From: Euonymus europaeus
Lineage: Eukaryota > Streptophyta > Magnoliopsida > Celastrales > Celastraceae
Assembly: GCA_963580455.1 (NCBI GenBank)
Contig: OY756958.1
Location: forward strand, 17,930,501-17,994,500
Reading direction: 5' to 3'
Length of the DNA stretch: 64,000 nucleotides
This document shows, piece by piece, positions 26,471-39,378 of the stretch (position 1 is its first letter; every line of letters starts with the position of its first letter). Made by a program: the position numbers and the translations under genes. The notes beneath the pieces are model-generated. The model made no database searches. It saw only the letters and a list, made by a program, of their open reading frames with translations, and was not told where the DNA came from.

Positions 26471-27420
26471 GCTCAACTCTCTCTTTTGAGTAGCTTTAAA
26501 AGTTTTTGTCCATTTGTCAGAGAAAGTTGGGGTTTTGGCATCGAAATAATCTAGGAAGCTTATACTTGTAAAATTTGACATTGAAGAACAATAAAAAGTG
26601 TACACCGAGCAACTTTGATAGTCCGATGTTGCACAACAAACTCTATGGAGGAGCTTTAAATGGTTTTATCCATTTGTCATTGATGGTTGGTGTTTTGGCA
26701 TCGAAATAATCTAGGAAGCTTATGCTCGTAAAATTTGACATAGAAGAACAATAAAAAGTGTGCACCGAGCAACTTTGATAGTCCGATGTTGCACAACTCA
26801 CTCTATGGAGGAGTTTTAACATTTTTGTCCATTTGTCTTGTATAGTTGGTGTTTTCACATCAAAATAATCTAGGAAGCTTATACTCGTAAAATTTGACAT
26901 AGAAGAACAATAAAAATTGTACATGAGCAACTTTGATAGTCCGAAGTTGCTCAACTCACTCTATGGAGGAGCTTTAAATGGTTTTATCCATTTGTCATAA
27001 AAAGTTGAGGTTTTCGCATCGAAATAATCTAGGAAGCTTATACTCGTAAAATTTGACAAAGAAGAACAATAAAAAGTGTACACCGAGCAACTTAGATAGT
27101 CCGAAGTTGCACAACTCTCTCTATGGAGGAGTTTTTAACGTTTTTGTCGATTTGTCGTTGAAAGTTGGGGTTTTGGCATCAAAATAATCGAGGAAGCTTA
27201 TAGTCGTAAAATTTTACATAGAAGAACAATAAAAAGTGTACAATAAGAAACTTTGATGGTCCGGAATTGCTCAACTCTCTCTATGAAGTAGCATTTAACG
27301 GTTTTGCTCATTTCTTATTGATAGTTGGGGTTTTTGCATCAAAATAATCTTGGATGTTTATCGTCATAAAATTTGACATAGAAGAACAATAAAAAGTGTA
27401 TACCAAGCAACTTTGATAGT

Positions 27421-30400
27421 CCGAAGTTGCACAACTCACTCTATGGAGGAGCTTTAAACGGTTTTGTCCATTTGCCATAGAAAGTTGGGGTTTTGTCATC
27501 GAAATAATCTAGGAAGCTTATACTCATAAAATTTGACATAGAAGAACAACAAAAAGTGAACACCGAGCAACTTTGATAGTCTGAAGTTGCAGAACTCTCT
27601 CTATGGAGGAGCTTTTAACGTTTTTGTCCATTTGTCATAGAAAGTTGGGGTTTTGGCATCAAAATAATCTAGGAAGCTTATACTCGTAAAATTTGATATA
27701 GAATAATAATAAAAAGTATACACCGAGCAATTTTGATAGTCCGAAGTTGCACAACTCTCTCTATGGAGGAGCTTTTAATGTTTTTGTCCACTTGTCATAG
27801 AAAGTTGGTGTTTTGGCATCGAAATAATCTAGGATGCTTATAGTCGTAAAATTTGACATAGAAGAACAACAAAAATTGTATACCGAGCAACTTTGATAGT
27901 CCGATGTTGCACAACTCACTCTATGGAGGAGCTTTAAACGGTTTTGTCCATTTGTCATAGAAAGTTGTGGTTTTGGCATCGAAATAATCTAGCAAGCTTA
28001 TACTCGTAAAATTTGACATAGAAGAACAATAAAAAGTGTACACTGAGCAACTTTGATAGTCCGATATTGCACAACTCACTCTATGGAGGAGCTTTAAACG
28101 GTTTTGTCCATTTTTCATAGAAAGTTGTGGTTTTGGCATCAAAATAATCTAGGAAGCTTATACTCGTAAAATTTGACATAGAAGAACAATAAAAAGTGTA
28201 CACCGAGCAACTTTGATAGTCCGATATTGCACAACTCACTCTATGGAGGAGCTTTAACGTTTTTGTCCATTTGTCTTGTAAAGTTGGTGTTTTCCCATCG
28301 AAATAATCTAGGAAGCTTATACTCGTAAAATTTGACATAGAGGAACAATAAAAATTTTACACGAGCAACTTTGATAGTTCGAAGTTACACATCTCACTCT
28401 ATGGAGAAGCTTTAAATGGTTTTGTCCATTTGTCATAGAAAGTTGGGGTTTGGGCATCGAAATAATCTAGGAAGCTTATACTCGTAAAATTTGACGTAGA
28501 AGACCAATAAAAAGTGTACAATAAGCAACTTTGATGGTCCGGAATTGCTCAACTCTCACTATGAAGTTGCTTTTAACGGTTTTGCCCATTTCTTATTGAT
28601 AGTTGGGGTTTTGGAATCAAAATAATCCAGCAAGCATATACTCGTAAAATTTGACATAGAAGAACAATAAAAAGTGTTCACCGAGCAACTTTGATAGTCC
28701 GAAGTTGCACAACTCACTCTATGGAGGAGCTTTAAACGGTTTTGTCCATTTGTCATAGAAAGTTGGGGTTTTGGCATCGAAATAATCTAGGAAGCTTATA
28801 GTCGTAAAATTTGACATAGAAGAACAAGAAAAAGTGTACACCGAGCAACTTTTATGGTCCAAAGTTGCTCAACTCTCTCTATTGAGTAACTTTAAACGGT
28901 TTTGTCCATTTGTCATAGAAAGTTGGGGTTTTGGGATCGAAATAATCTAGGAAGCTTATGCTCGTAAAATTTCACATAGAATAACAATAAAAAGTGTACA
29001 CCGAGCAACTTTTATGGTCCGAAGTTTCTCAACTCTCTCTATGGAGTAGCTTTTAACGGTTTTGTCGATTTGTCATTGATAGTTGGTGTTTTGGAATTGA
29101 AATAATCTAGGATGTTTATAGTCGTAAAATTTGACATAGAAGAACAAGAAAAAGTGTACACCGAGCAACTTTTATGGTCCAAAGTTGCTCAACTCTCTCT
29201 TTGGAGTAGCTTTAAACGGTTTTGTCCATTTGTCATAGAAAGTTGGGGTTTTGGAATCGAAATAGTCTAGGAAGCTTATACTCGTAAAATTTGACATAGA
29301 ATAACAATAAAAAGTGTACACCGAGCGACTTTTATGGTCCGAAGTTGCTCAACTCTCTCTATGGAGTAGCTTTTACCGGTTTTGTCGATTTGTTATTGAT
29401 AGTTGGTGTTTTGGCATCGAAATAGACTAGGAAGCTTATACTCGTAAAATTTGACATAGAAGAACAACAAAAAGTGTACACCGAGCAACTTTGATAGTCC
29501 GAAGTTGCTCAACTGACTCTATGGAGGAGCTTGAAACGGTTTTGTCCTTTTGTCATAGAAAGTTGGGTTTTTGGCATCGAAAAAATCTAGGAAGCTTATA
29601 CTCGTAAAATTTGATATAGAATAACAAGAAAAAGTATACACCGAACAACTGTTATGTTCTGAAGTTGCTCAACTCTCTCTATGGAGTAGCTTTAAGAGTT
29701 TTTGTCCATTTGTCATAGAAAGTTGGGGTTTTGGCATCGAAAGAATCTAGGAAGCTTATACTCGTAAAATTTGACATAGAATAACAATAAAAAGTGTACA
29801 CCGAGCAACTTTGGTTGTCCGAAGTTGCACAACTCACTTTATGGAGGAGCTTTAAACGGTTTTGTCCATTTGTCACAGAAAGTTGGGGTTTTGGTATCGA
29901 AAGAATCTAGGAAGCTTATACTCGTAAAATTTGACATAGAATAACAATAAAAAGTGTACACCGAGCAACTTTGATTGTCCGAAGTTGCACAACTCACTCT
30001 ATGGAGGAGCTTTAAACGGTTTTGTCCTTTTGTCATAGAAAGTTGGGGTTTTGGAATCGAAATAATCTAGGAAGCTTATACTCGTAAAATTTGACATAGA
30101 AGAACAATAAAAAGTGTACACCGAGCAACTTTGATAGTCCGAAGTTGCACAACTCACTCTATGGAGGAGCTTTAAACAGTTTTGTCCATTTGTCATAGAA
30201 AGTTGCGGTTTTCACATCGAAATAATCGACGAAGCTTATACTCGTAAAATTTGGGATAGAAGAACAATAAAAAGTGTACACCGAAGAACTTTGATGGTCC
30301 GAAGTTGCACAACTCCCTCCATGGAGGAGCTTTTAACGTTTTTGTCCATTTGTCATAGAAAGTTGGGGTTTTGGCATCGAAATAATCTAGGATGCTTACA

Positions 30401-30850
30401 CTCGTAAAATTTGACATAGAAGATCAATAAAAAGTGTACACCGAGCAACTTTTATGGTCCGGAATTGTCAACTCTCTCTGTGGAGGTGCTTTAAACGGTT
30501 TTGTCCGTTCGTCATAGAAAGTTAGGATTTTGGCATAGAAATAATATAGGAAGCTTATACTCGTAAAATTTGACATAGAAGAACAATAAAAACTGTACAC
30601 CGAGCAACTATGATAGTCCGAAGTTGCACAACTCTCTCTATGGAGGAGCTTTTAACGTTTTTGTCCATTTGTCACAGAAAGTTGTTGTTTTGGCATCGAA
30701 ATATTCTAGGATGCTTATAGTCGTAAAATTTGACATAGAAGAACAATAAAAAGTGTACACCGAGTAACGTTTATGGTCCGAAGTTGCTCAACTCTCTCTA
30801 TGGAATAGCTTTAAACGGTTTTGTCCATTTGTTAAAGAAAGTTAGGGTTT
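27421..30850. repeat. Older divergent monomers; partly copied at 57.6-60.1 kb
   Basis: Monomers here differ from consensus and from each other, with gtcgatttgtcattg, ttcttattgatag, gagtagc, tttatggtcc and ggaatcg variants. About 27.5-29.1 kb matches 57.6-59.2 kb at 30135 bp. After small net changes (two extra monomers in the partner, then one fewer) the match continues at 30295 bp to about 29.8 kb. Most monomers keep a length of exactly 160 bp. There is no ORF or gene beyond repeat-derived reading frames. Confidence 0.8.
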
Positions 30851-30910
30851 TGGCATCGAAATAATCTAGGAAGCTTATACTCGTAAAATTTGACATAGAA
30901 GAACAATAAA

Positions 30911-33450
30911 AAGTGTACATCGAGCAACTTTGACAGTCTAAAGTTGCTCAACTCACTCTATGGAGGAGCTTTAAACGGTTTGGTCCTTTTGTCATATAAA
31001 GTTGGGTTTTTGGCATCGAAATAATCTAGGAAGCTTATACACGTAAAATTTGACATAGAAGAACAATAAAAAGTGTACACCGAGCAACTTTGATAGTGCG
31101 AAGTTGCACAACTCTCTCTATGGAGGAGCTTTAAACGGTTTTGCTCATTTCTTATTGATAGTTGGGGTTTTGGAATCGAAATAATCTAGGAAGCTTATAC
31201 TCGTAAAATTTGACATAGAAGAACAACAAAAAGTGTACACCGAGCAACTTTGATAGTCCGAAATTTCTCAACTCACTCTGTGGAGGAGCTTTAAACGGTT
31301 TTGTCCATTTGTCATAGAAAGTTGGAGTTTTGGCATCGAAATAATCTAGGATGCTTATAGTCGTAAAATTTGACATAGAAGAACAATAAAAAGTGTACAC
31401 CGAGCAATTTTTATGGTCCGAAGTTGCGCAACTCTCTCTATGGAGGAGCTTTAAACAGTTTCGTCCATTTGTCATACAAAGTTGAGGTTTTGGCATCGAA
31501 ATAATCTAGGATGCTTATAGTTATAAAATTTGACATAGAAGAAAAATAAAAAGTGTACACTGAGCAACTTTTATGGTCCGAAGTTGCTCAACTCTCTCTA
31601 TGGAGTAGCTTTAAACGGTTTTGTCCATTTGTCATAGAAAGTAAGGGTTTTGGATTCGAAAAAATCTAGGAAGCTAATACTCGTAAAATTTGACATAGAA
31701 TAACAATAAAAAGTGTACACCGAACAAATTTGATAGTCCGAAGTTGCACAACACTCTCTATGGAGGAGCTTTTAATGTTTTTGTCCATTTGTCATAGAAA
31801 GTTCGGGTTTTAGCATCAAAATAATCCACAAAGCATATACTCGTAAAATTTGACATAGAAGAACAATAAAAAGTGTACACCGAGCGACTTTGTTGATTAG
31901 AAGTTGCTCAACTCTCTCTATGGAGGACCTTTTAACGTTTTTGTCCATTTGTCTTGTAAAGTTGGTGTTTTCTCATCAAAATAATCCAGGAAGCTTATAC
32001 TCGTAAAATTTGACATAGAAGAACAATAAAAAGTGTACACCGAGCAACTTTGATAGTCCGAAGTTGCTCAACTCACTCTATGGAGGAGCTTTAAACGGTT
32101 TTGTCCGTTTCTCATAGAAAGTTGGGGTTTTGGCATCGAAATAATCTAGGAAGCTTATACTCGTAAAATTTGACATAGAAGAACAATAAAAAGTGTACAT
32201 CGAGCAACTTTGATAATCTGAAGTTGCTCAACTCACTCTATGGAGGAGCTTTAAACGGTTTTGTCCTTTTGTCATATAAAGTTGGGTTTTTGGCATCGAA
32301 ATAATCTAGGAAGCTTATACACGTAAAATTTGACATAGAAGAACAATAAAAAGTGTACACCGAGCAACTTTGATAGTGCGAAGTTGCACAACTCTCTCTA
32401 TGGAGGAGCTTTAAACGGTTTTGCTCATTTCTTATTGATAGTTGGCGTTTTGGAATCGAAATAATCAAGGAAGCTTATACTCGTAAAACTTGACATAGAA
32501 GAACAACAAAAAGTGTACACCGAGCAACTTTGATAGTCCGAAATTTCTCAACTCACTCTGTGGAGGAGCTTTAAACGATTTTGTCCATTTGTCATAGAAA
32601 GTTGGGGTTTTGGCATCGAAATAATCTAGGATGCTTATAGTCGTAAAATTTGCATAGAAGAACAATAAAAAGTGTACACCGAGCAATTTTTATAGTCCGA
32701 AGTTGCGCAACTCTCTCTATGGAGGAGCTTTAAACAGTTTCGTCCATTTGTCATACAAAGTTGAGGTTTTGGCATCGAAATAATCTAGGATGCTTATTGT
32801 TATAAAATTTGACATAGAAGAACAATAAAAAGTGTACACTGAGCAACTTTTATGGTCCGAAGTTGCTCAACTCTCTCTATGGAGTAGCTTTAAAGGGTTT
32901 TGTCCATTTGTCATAGAAAGTAAGGGTTTTGGATTCGAAAAAATCTAGGAAGCTAATACTCGTAAAATTTGACATAGAATAATAATAAAAAGTGTACACC
33001 GAACAAATTTGAAAGTCCGAAGTTGCACAACACTCTCTATGGAGGAGCTTTTAATGTTTTTGTCCATTTGTCATAGAAAGTTCGGGTTTTAGCATCAAAA
33101 TAATCCACAAAGCATATACTCGTAAAATTTGACATAGAAGAACAATAAAAAGTGTACACCGAGCGACTTTGTTGATTAGAAGTTGCTCAACTCTCTCTAT
33201 GGAGGACCTTTTAACGTTTTTGTCCATTTGTCTTGTAAAGTTGGTGTTTTCTCATCAAAATAATCCAGGAAGCTTATACTCGTAAAATTTGACATAGAAG
33301 AACAATAAAAAGTGTACACCGAGCAACTTTGATAGTCCGAAGTTGCTCAACTCACTCTATGGAGGAGCTTTAAACGGTTTTGTCCGTTTCTCATAGAAAG
33401 TTGGGGTTTTGGCATCGAAATAATCTAGGAAGCTTATACTCGTAAAATTT
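30911..33450. repeat. Tandem duplication of 1280 bp in the divergent zone
   Basis: Two adjacent 8-monomer units, 30911-32190 and 32191 to about 33450, share unusual variants in order: gtgtacatcgagc, catataaagttggg, atacacgtaaaa, gatagtgcgaag, aaatttctcaac, ggattcgaaaaaatc and gcgactttgttgattag. A one-base deletion in the second copy (aaaatttgcatagaag near 32650) shortens the offset from 1280 to 1279 to its right. Scattered substitutions show the duplication is not brand new. Confidence 0.85.
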
Positions 33451-34271
33451 GACGTAGAAGAACGATAAAAAGTGTACAATGAGCAACTTTGATGGTCCGC
33501 AATTGCTCAACACTCACTATGAAGTGGCTTTTAACGGTTTTGCTCATTTCTTATTGATAGTTGGGGTTTTGGCATCAAAATAATCCAGCAAGCATATACT
33601 CGTAAAATTTGACATAGAATAACAATAAAAAGTGTACACCGAGCAACTTTGATAGTCCGAAATTGCTCAACTCACTCTATGGAGGAGCTTTAAACGGCTT
33701 TGTCCTTTTGTCATAGAAAGTTGGGTTTTTGGCATTGAAGTAATCTAGGAAGCTTATACCCGTAAAATTTGATATAGAATAACAATAAAAAGTGTAAACC
33801 GAGCAACTTTTATGTTCTGAAGTTGCTCAACTCTGTCTATTGAATAGCTTTAAAAGTTTTTGTCCATTTGTCATAGAAAGTTGGGGTTTTGGCATCGAAA
33901 TAATCTAGGAAGCTTATACTCGTAAAATTTGACATAGAATAACAATAAAAAGTGTACACCGAGCAATTTTGATAGTCCGAAGTTGCACAACGTTCTCTAT
34001 TGAGGAGCTTTTACTGTTTTTGTCCATTTGTCATAGAAAGTTCGGGTTTTGGCATCAAAATAATCCACAAAGAATATACTCAACAAATTTGACATAGAAG
34101 AACAATAAAAAGTGTACACCGAGCGACTTTGATGATTAGAAGTTGCTCAACTCTCTCAATGAAGGAGCTTTTGACGTTTTAGTCTATTTGTCTTGTAAAG
34201 TTGGTGTTTTAACATCGAAATAATGTAGGAAGCTTATACTCGTAAAATTTGTCATAGAAGAACAATAAAAA
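33451..34271. repeat. Divergent monomers at the edge of the older zone
   Basis: Variants include cacaacgttctc, gttcgggttttggc, aatccacaaag, actcaacaaatttgac and gcgactttgatgattag. Similar copies lie at 60.1-60.85 kb. These are the last older monomers before an abrupt change of class near 34,272. Confidence 0.75.
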
Positions 34272-35243
34272 GTGTACACCGAGCAACTTTGATAGTCCGA
34301 TGTTGCACAACTCACTCTATGGAGGAGCTTTAAACGGTTTTGTCCATTCCTCATAGAAAGTTGGGGTTTTGGCATCGAAATAATCTAGGAAGCTTATACT
34401 CGTAAAATTTGACATAGAAGAACAATAAAAAGTGTACTTCGAGTAACTTTGAAAGTCCGATGTTGCACAACTCACTCTATGGAGGAGCTGTGATGTTTTT
34501 GTCCATTTGTCTTGTAAAGTTGGCGTTTTGGCATCGAAATATTCTAGGAAGCACATACTCGTAAAATTTGACATAAAAGAACAGCAAAAAGTGTACACCG
34601 TGCAACTTTTATAGTCCGAAGTTGCTCAACTCACTCTATGGAGGAGCTTTAAACGGTTTTGTCCTTTGGTCAAACAAAGTTGGGGTTTTGGCATCGAAAT
34701 AATCTAGGAAGCTTATACTCGTACAATTTGACATAGAATAACAGTAAAAAGTGTACACCGAGCAATTTTGATAGTCCGAAGTTGCACAACTCTCTCTATG
34801 GAGGAGCTTTTAATGTTTTTGTCCATTTGTCATAGAAAGTTGGGGTTATGGAATCGAAATAATCTGGGAAGCTTATACTCGTAAAATTTGACATAGAAGA
34901 ACAATAAAAAGTGTACACCGAGCAACTTTGATAGTCCGATGTTGCACAACTCACTCTATGTAGGAGCTTTAAATGGTTTTGTCCATTTGAAATAGAAAGT
35001 TTAGGTTTTGGCATCGAAATAATCTAGGAAGCTTATACTCGTAAAATTTGATATAGAATAACAGTAAAAAGTGTACACCGAGCAACTTTGATAGTCCGAT
35101 GTTGCACAACTCACTCTATGGAGGAGCTTTAAACGGTTTTGTCCATTTCTCATAGAAAGTTGGGGTTTTGGCATCGAAATAATCTAGGAAGCTTATACTC
35201 GTAAAATTTGACATAGAAGAACAATAAAAAGTGTACTTCGAGC
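34272..35243. repeat. Copy of 11196-12167 (young class) at a class boundary
   Basis: This 972-bp stretch (six monomers) matches 11196-12167 at an offset of 23076 bp. It shares the rare variants ggaggagctgtgatg, gtcaaacaaagttgg, catagaaagtttagg and tttgatatagaataac. On the left it abuts older monomers; on the right it breaks at about 35243, switching from gtaactttgaaag monomers to the 7-bp-deleted HOR monomer. Confidence 0.85.
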
Positions 35244-35258
35244 AACTTTGATAGTCCG

Positions 35259-35889
35259 ATGACTCACCCTATGGAGGAGCTTTAAACGGTTTTGTCCATT
35301 TGTCATAGAAAGTTGGGTTTTGGCATCGAAATAATCTAGGATGCTTATACTCGTAAAATTTGACATAGAAGAACAATAAAAAGTGTACACCGAGCAACTT
35401 TGATAGTCCGATGTTGCACAACTCACTCTATGGAGGAGCTTTAATGTTTTTATCCATTTGTCTTGTAAAGTTGGTGTTTTGGCATCGAAATATTCTAGGA
35501 AGCACATACTCGTAAAATTTGACATAGAAGAACAGCAAAAAGTGTACACCGTGCAACTTTTATAGTCCGAAGTTGCTCAACTCACTCTATGGAGGAGCTT
35601 TAAACGGTTTTGTCCTTTGGTCAAAGAAAGTTGGGGTTTTGGCATCGAAATAATCTAGGAAGCTTATACTCGTACAATTTCACATAGAATAACAGTAAAA
35701 AGTGTACACCGAGCAATTTTGATAGTCCGAGGTTGCACAACTCTCTCTATGGAGGAGCTTTTAATATTTTTGTCCATTTGTCATAGAAAGTTGGCTTTTT
35801 GGAATCGAAATAATATAGGAAGCTTATACTCGTAAAATTTGACATAGAAGAACAATAAAAAGTGTACACCGAGCAACTTTGATAGTCCG
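35259..35889. repeat. HOR unit 1 (631 bp, short, ~4 monomers)
   Basis: This left-edge unit has only four monomers and includes aagcacatac and gtcaaagaaag types that later units lack. It represents the transition from the flanking class into the regular HOR. Confidence 0.75.
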
Positions 35890-37158
35890 ATGACTCACCC
35901 TATGGAGGAGCTTTAAACGGTTTTGTCCATTTGTCATAGAAAGTTGGGTTTTGGCATCGAAATAATCTAGGATGCTTATACTGGTAAAATTTGACATAGA
36001 AGAACAATAAAAAGTGTACACCGAGCAACTTTGATAGTCCGATGTTGCACAACTCACTCTATGGAGGAGCTTTAAACGGTTTTGTCCATTTGTCATAGAA
36101 AGTTGGGGTTTTGGCATCGAAATAATCTAGGAAGCTTATACTCGTAAAATTTGACATAGAAGAACAATAAAAAGTGTACACCGAGCAACTTTGATAGTCC
36201 GATGTTGCACAACTCACTCTACGGAGGAGCTTTAACGTTTTTGTCCATTTGTCTTGTAAAGTTGGTGTTTTCACATCGAAATAATATATGAAGCTTATAC
36301 TCGTAAAATTTGACATAGAATAACAGTAAAAAGTGTACACCGAGCAACTTTGATAGTCCGATGTTGCACAACTCACTCTATGGAGGAGCTTTAAACGGTT
36401 TTGTCCTTTTGTCATAGAAAGTTGGGATTTTGGCATCGAAATAATCTAGGAAGCTTATACTCGTAAAATTTGACATAGAATAACAATAAAAAGTGTACAC
36501 CGAGCAACTTTGATAGTCCGATGTTGCACAACTCACTCTATGGAGGAGCTTTAAACGGTTTTGTCCTTTTGTCATAGAAAGTTGGGTTTTGGCATCGAAA
36601 TAATCTAGGAAGCTTATACTCTTAAAATTTGACATAGAAGAACAATAAAAAGTGTACACCGAGCAACTTTGATAGTCCGATGTTACACAACTCACTCTAT
36701 GGAGGAGCTTTAATGTTTTTGTCCATTTGTCTTGTAAAGTTGGTGTTTTGGCATCGAAATAATCTAGGAAGCTTATACTCGTAAAATTTGACTTAGAAGA
36801 ACAACAAAAAGTGTACACCGTGCAACTTTTATAGTCCGAAGTTGCTCAACTCACTCTATGGAGGAGCTTTAAACGGTTTTGTCCTTTGGTCATAGAAAGT
36901 TGGGGTTTTGGCATCGAAATAATCTAGGAAGCTTATACTCGTACAATTTGACATAGAATAACAGTAAAAAGTGTACACCGAGCAATTTCGATAGTCCGAA
37001 GTTGCACAACTCTCTCTATGGAGGAGCTTTTAATGTTTTTGTCCATTTGTCATAGAAAGTTGGGGTTATGGAATCGAAATAATCTAGGAAGCTTATACTC
37101 GTAAAATTTGACATAGAAGAACAATAAAAAGTGTACACCGAGCAACTTTGATAGTCCG
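35890..37158. repeat. HOR unit 2 (1269 bp)
   Basis: A full 8-monomer unit. It carries gttgggttttgg near 36585 (one G short), acttagaagaac, and aatatatgaagc at about 36290. The last is shared with unit 4 and not with units 5-7. Confidence 0.85.
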
Positions 37159-38109
37159 ATGACTCACCCTATGGAGGAGCTTTAAACGGTTTTGTCCATT
37201 TGTCATAGAAAGTTGGGTTTTGGCATCGAAATAATCTAGGATGCTTATACTCGTAAAATTTGACATAGAAGAACAATAAAAAGTGTACACCGAGCAACTT
37301 TGATAGTCCGATGTTGCACAACTCACTCTATGGAGGAGCTTTAAACGGTTTTGTCCATTTGTCATAGAAAGTTGGGGTTTTGGCATCGAAATAATCTAGG
37401 AAGCTTATACTCGTAAAATTTGACATAGAAGAACAATAAAAAGTGTACACCGAGCAACTTTGATAGTCCGATGTTGCACAACTCACTCTACGGAGGAGCT
37501 TTAACGTTTTTGTCCATTTGTCTTGTAAAGTTGGTGTTTTCACATCGAAATAATCTATGAAGCTTATACTCGTAAAATTTGACATAGAATAACAGTAAAA
37601 AGTGTACACCGAGCAACTTTGATAGTCCGATGTTGCACAACTCACTCTATGGAGGAGCTTTAAACGGTTTTGTCCTTTTGTCATAGAAAGTTGGGATTTT
37701 GGCATCGAAATAATCTAGGAAGCTTATACTCGTAAAATTTGACATAGAATAACAATAAAAAGTGTACACCGAGCAACTTTTATAGTCCAAAGTTGCTCAA
37801 CTCACTCTATGGAGGAGCTTTAAACGGTTTTGTCCTTTGGTCATAGAAAGTTGGGGTTTTGGCATCGAAATAATCTAGGAAGCTTATACTCGTACAATTT
37901 GACATAGAATAACAGTAAAAAGTGTACACCGAGCAATTTTGATAGTCCGAAGTTGCACAACTCTCTCTATGGAGGAGCTTTTAATGTTTTTGTCCATTTG
38001 TCATAGAAAGTTGGGGTTATGGAATCGAAATAATCTAGGAAGCTTATACTCGTAAAATTTGACATAGAAGAACAATAAAAAGTGTACACCGAGCAACTTT
38101 GATAGTCCG
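37159..38109. repeat. HOR unit 3 (951 bp, two monomers deleted)
   Basis: This unit lacks two monomers relative to its neighbours (1269 to 951 bp). The fusion monomer at about 37741-37800 joins the aataacaataaaaagtg type to the tttatagtcc...gttgctc type and contains tccaaagttgctc. The loss is in register, as expected from unequal homologous exchange. Confidence 0.85.
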
Positions 38110-39378
38110 ATGACTCACCCTATGGAGGAGCTTTAAACGGTTTTGTCCATTTGTCATAGAAAGTTGGGTTTTGGCATCGAAATAATCTAGGATGCTTATA
38201 CTCGTAAAATTTGACATAGAAGAACAATAAAAAGTGTACACCGAGCAACTTTGATAGTCCGATGTTGCACAACTCACTCTATGGAGGAGCTTTAAACGGT
38301 TTTGTCCATTTGTCATAGAAAGTTGGGGTTTTGGCATCGAAATAATCTAGGAAGCTTATACTCGTAAAATTTGACATAGAAGAACAATAAAAAGTGTACA
38401 CCGAGCAACTTTGATAGTCCGATGTTGCACAACTCACTCTACGGAGGAGCTTTAACGTTTTTGTCCATTTGTCTTGTAAAGTTGGTGTTTTCACATCGAA
38501 ATAATATATGAAGCTTATACTCGTAAAATTTGACATAGAATAACAGTAAAAAGTGTACACCGAGCAACTTTGATAGTCCGATGTTGCACAAGTCACTCTA
38601 TGGAGGAGCTTTAAACGGTTTTGTCCTTTTGTCATAGAAAGTTGGGATTTTGGCATCGAAATAATCTAGGAAGCTTATACTCGTAAAATTTGACATAGAA
38701 TAACAATAAAAAGTGTACACCGAGCAACTTTGATAGTCCGATGTTGCACAACTCACTCTATGGAGGAGCTTTAAACGGTTTTGTCCTTTTGTCATAGAAA
38801 GTTGGGTTTTGGCATCGAAATAATCTAGGAAGCTTATACTCTTAAAATTTGACATAGAAGAACAATAAAAAGTGTACACCGAGCAACTTTGATAGTCCGA
38901 TGTTACACAACTCACTCTATGGAGGAGCTTTAATGTTTTTGTCCATTTGTCTTGTAAAGTTGGTGTTTTGGCATCGAAATAATCTAGGAAGCTTATACTC
39001 GTAAAATTTGACTTAGAAGAACAACAAAAAGTGTACACCGTGCAACTTTTATAGTCCGAAGTTGCTCAACTCACTCTATGGAGGAGCTTTAAACGGTTTT
39101 GTCCTTTGGTCATAGAAAGTTGGTGTTTTGGCATCGAAATAATCTAGGAAGCTTATACTCGTACAATTTGACATAGAATAACAGTAAAAAGTGTACACCG
39201 AGCAATTTTGATAGTCCGAAGTTGCACAACTCTCTCTATGGAGGAGCTTTTAATGTTTTTGTCCATTTGTCATAGAAAGTTGGGGTTATGGAATCGAAAT
39301 AATCTAGGAAGCTTATACTCGTAAAATTTGACATAGAAGAACAATAAAAAGTGTACACCGAGCAACTTTGATAGTCCG
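38110..39378. repeat. HOR unit 4 (1269 bp)
   Basis: A full unit, and the closest match to unit 2: it shares aatatatgaagc, the one-G-short gttgggttttgg and cttaaaatttgac. Private changes include cacaagtcactc near 38587 and agttggtgttttggc near 39119. Confidence 0.85.

Larger units (their letters stand above)
24791..27420. repeat. Block epsilon, copy 1 (partner at 50.4-53.2 kb)
   Basis: This block aligns with 50378-53240. The offset is 25587 bp on the left and 25818 bp on the right. The 231-bp change fits a 390-bp deletion here at about 25477, offset by one extra 159-bp monomer here that the partner lacks. Shared markers are ggtttcggcatc, the caactttcttttatg insertion, cattgatggttggtg, cacaacaaactc and gacaaagaag. 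From about 26.4 kb onward the monomers become visibly more divergent. Confidence 0.85.
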
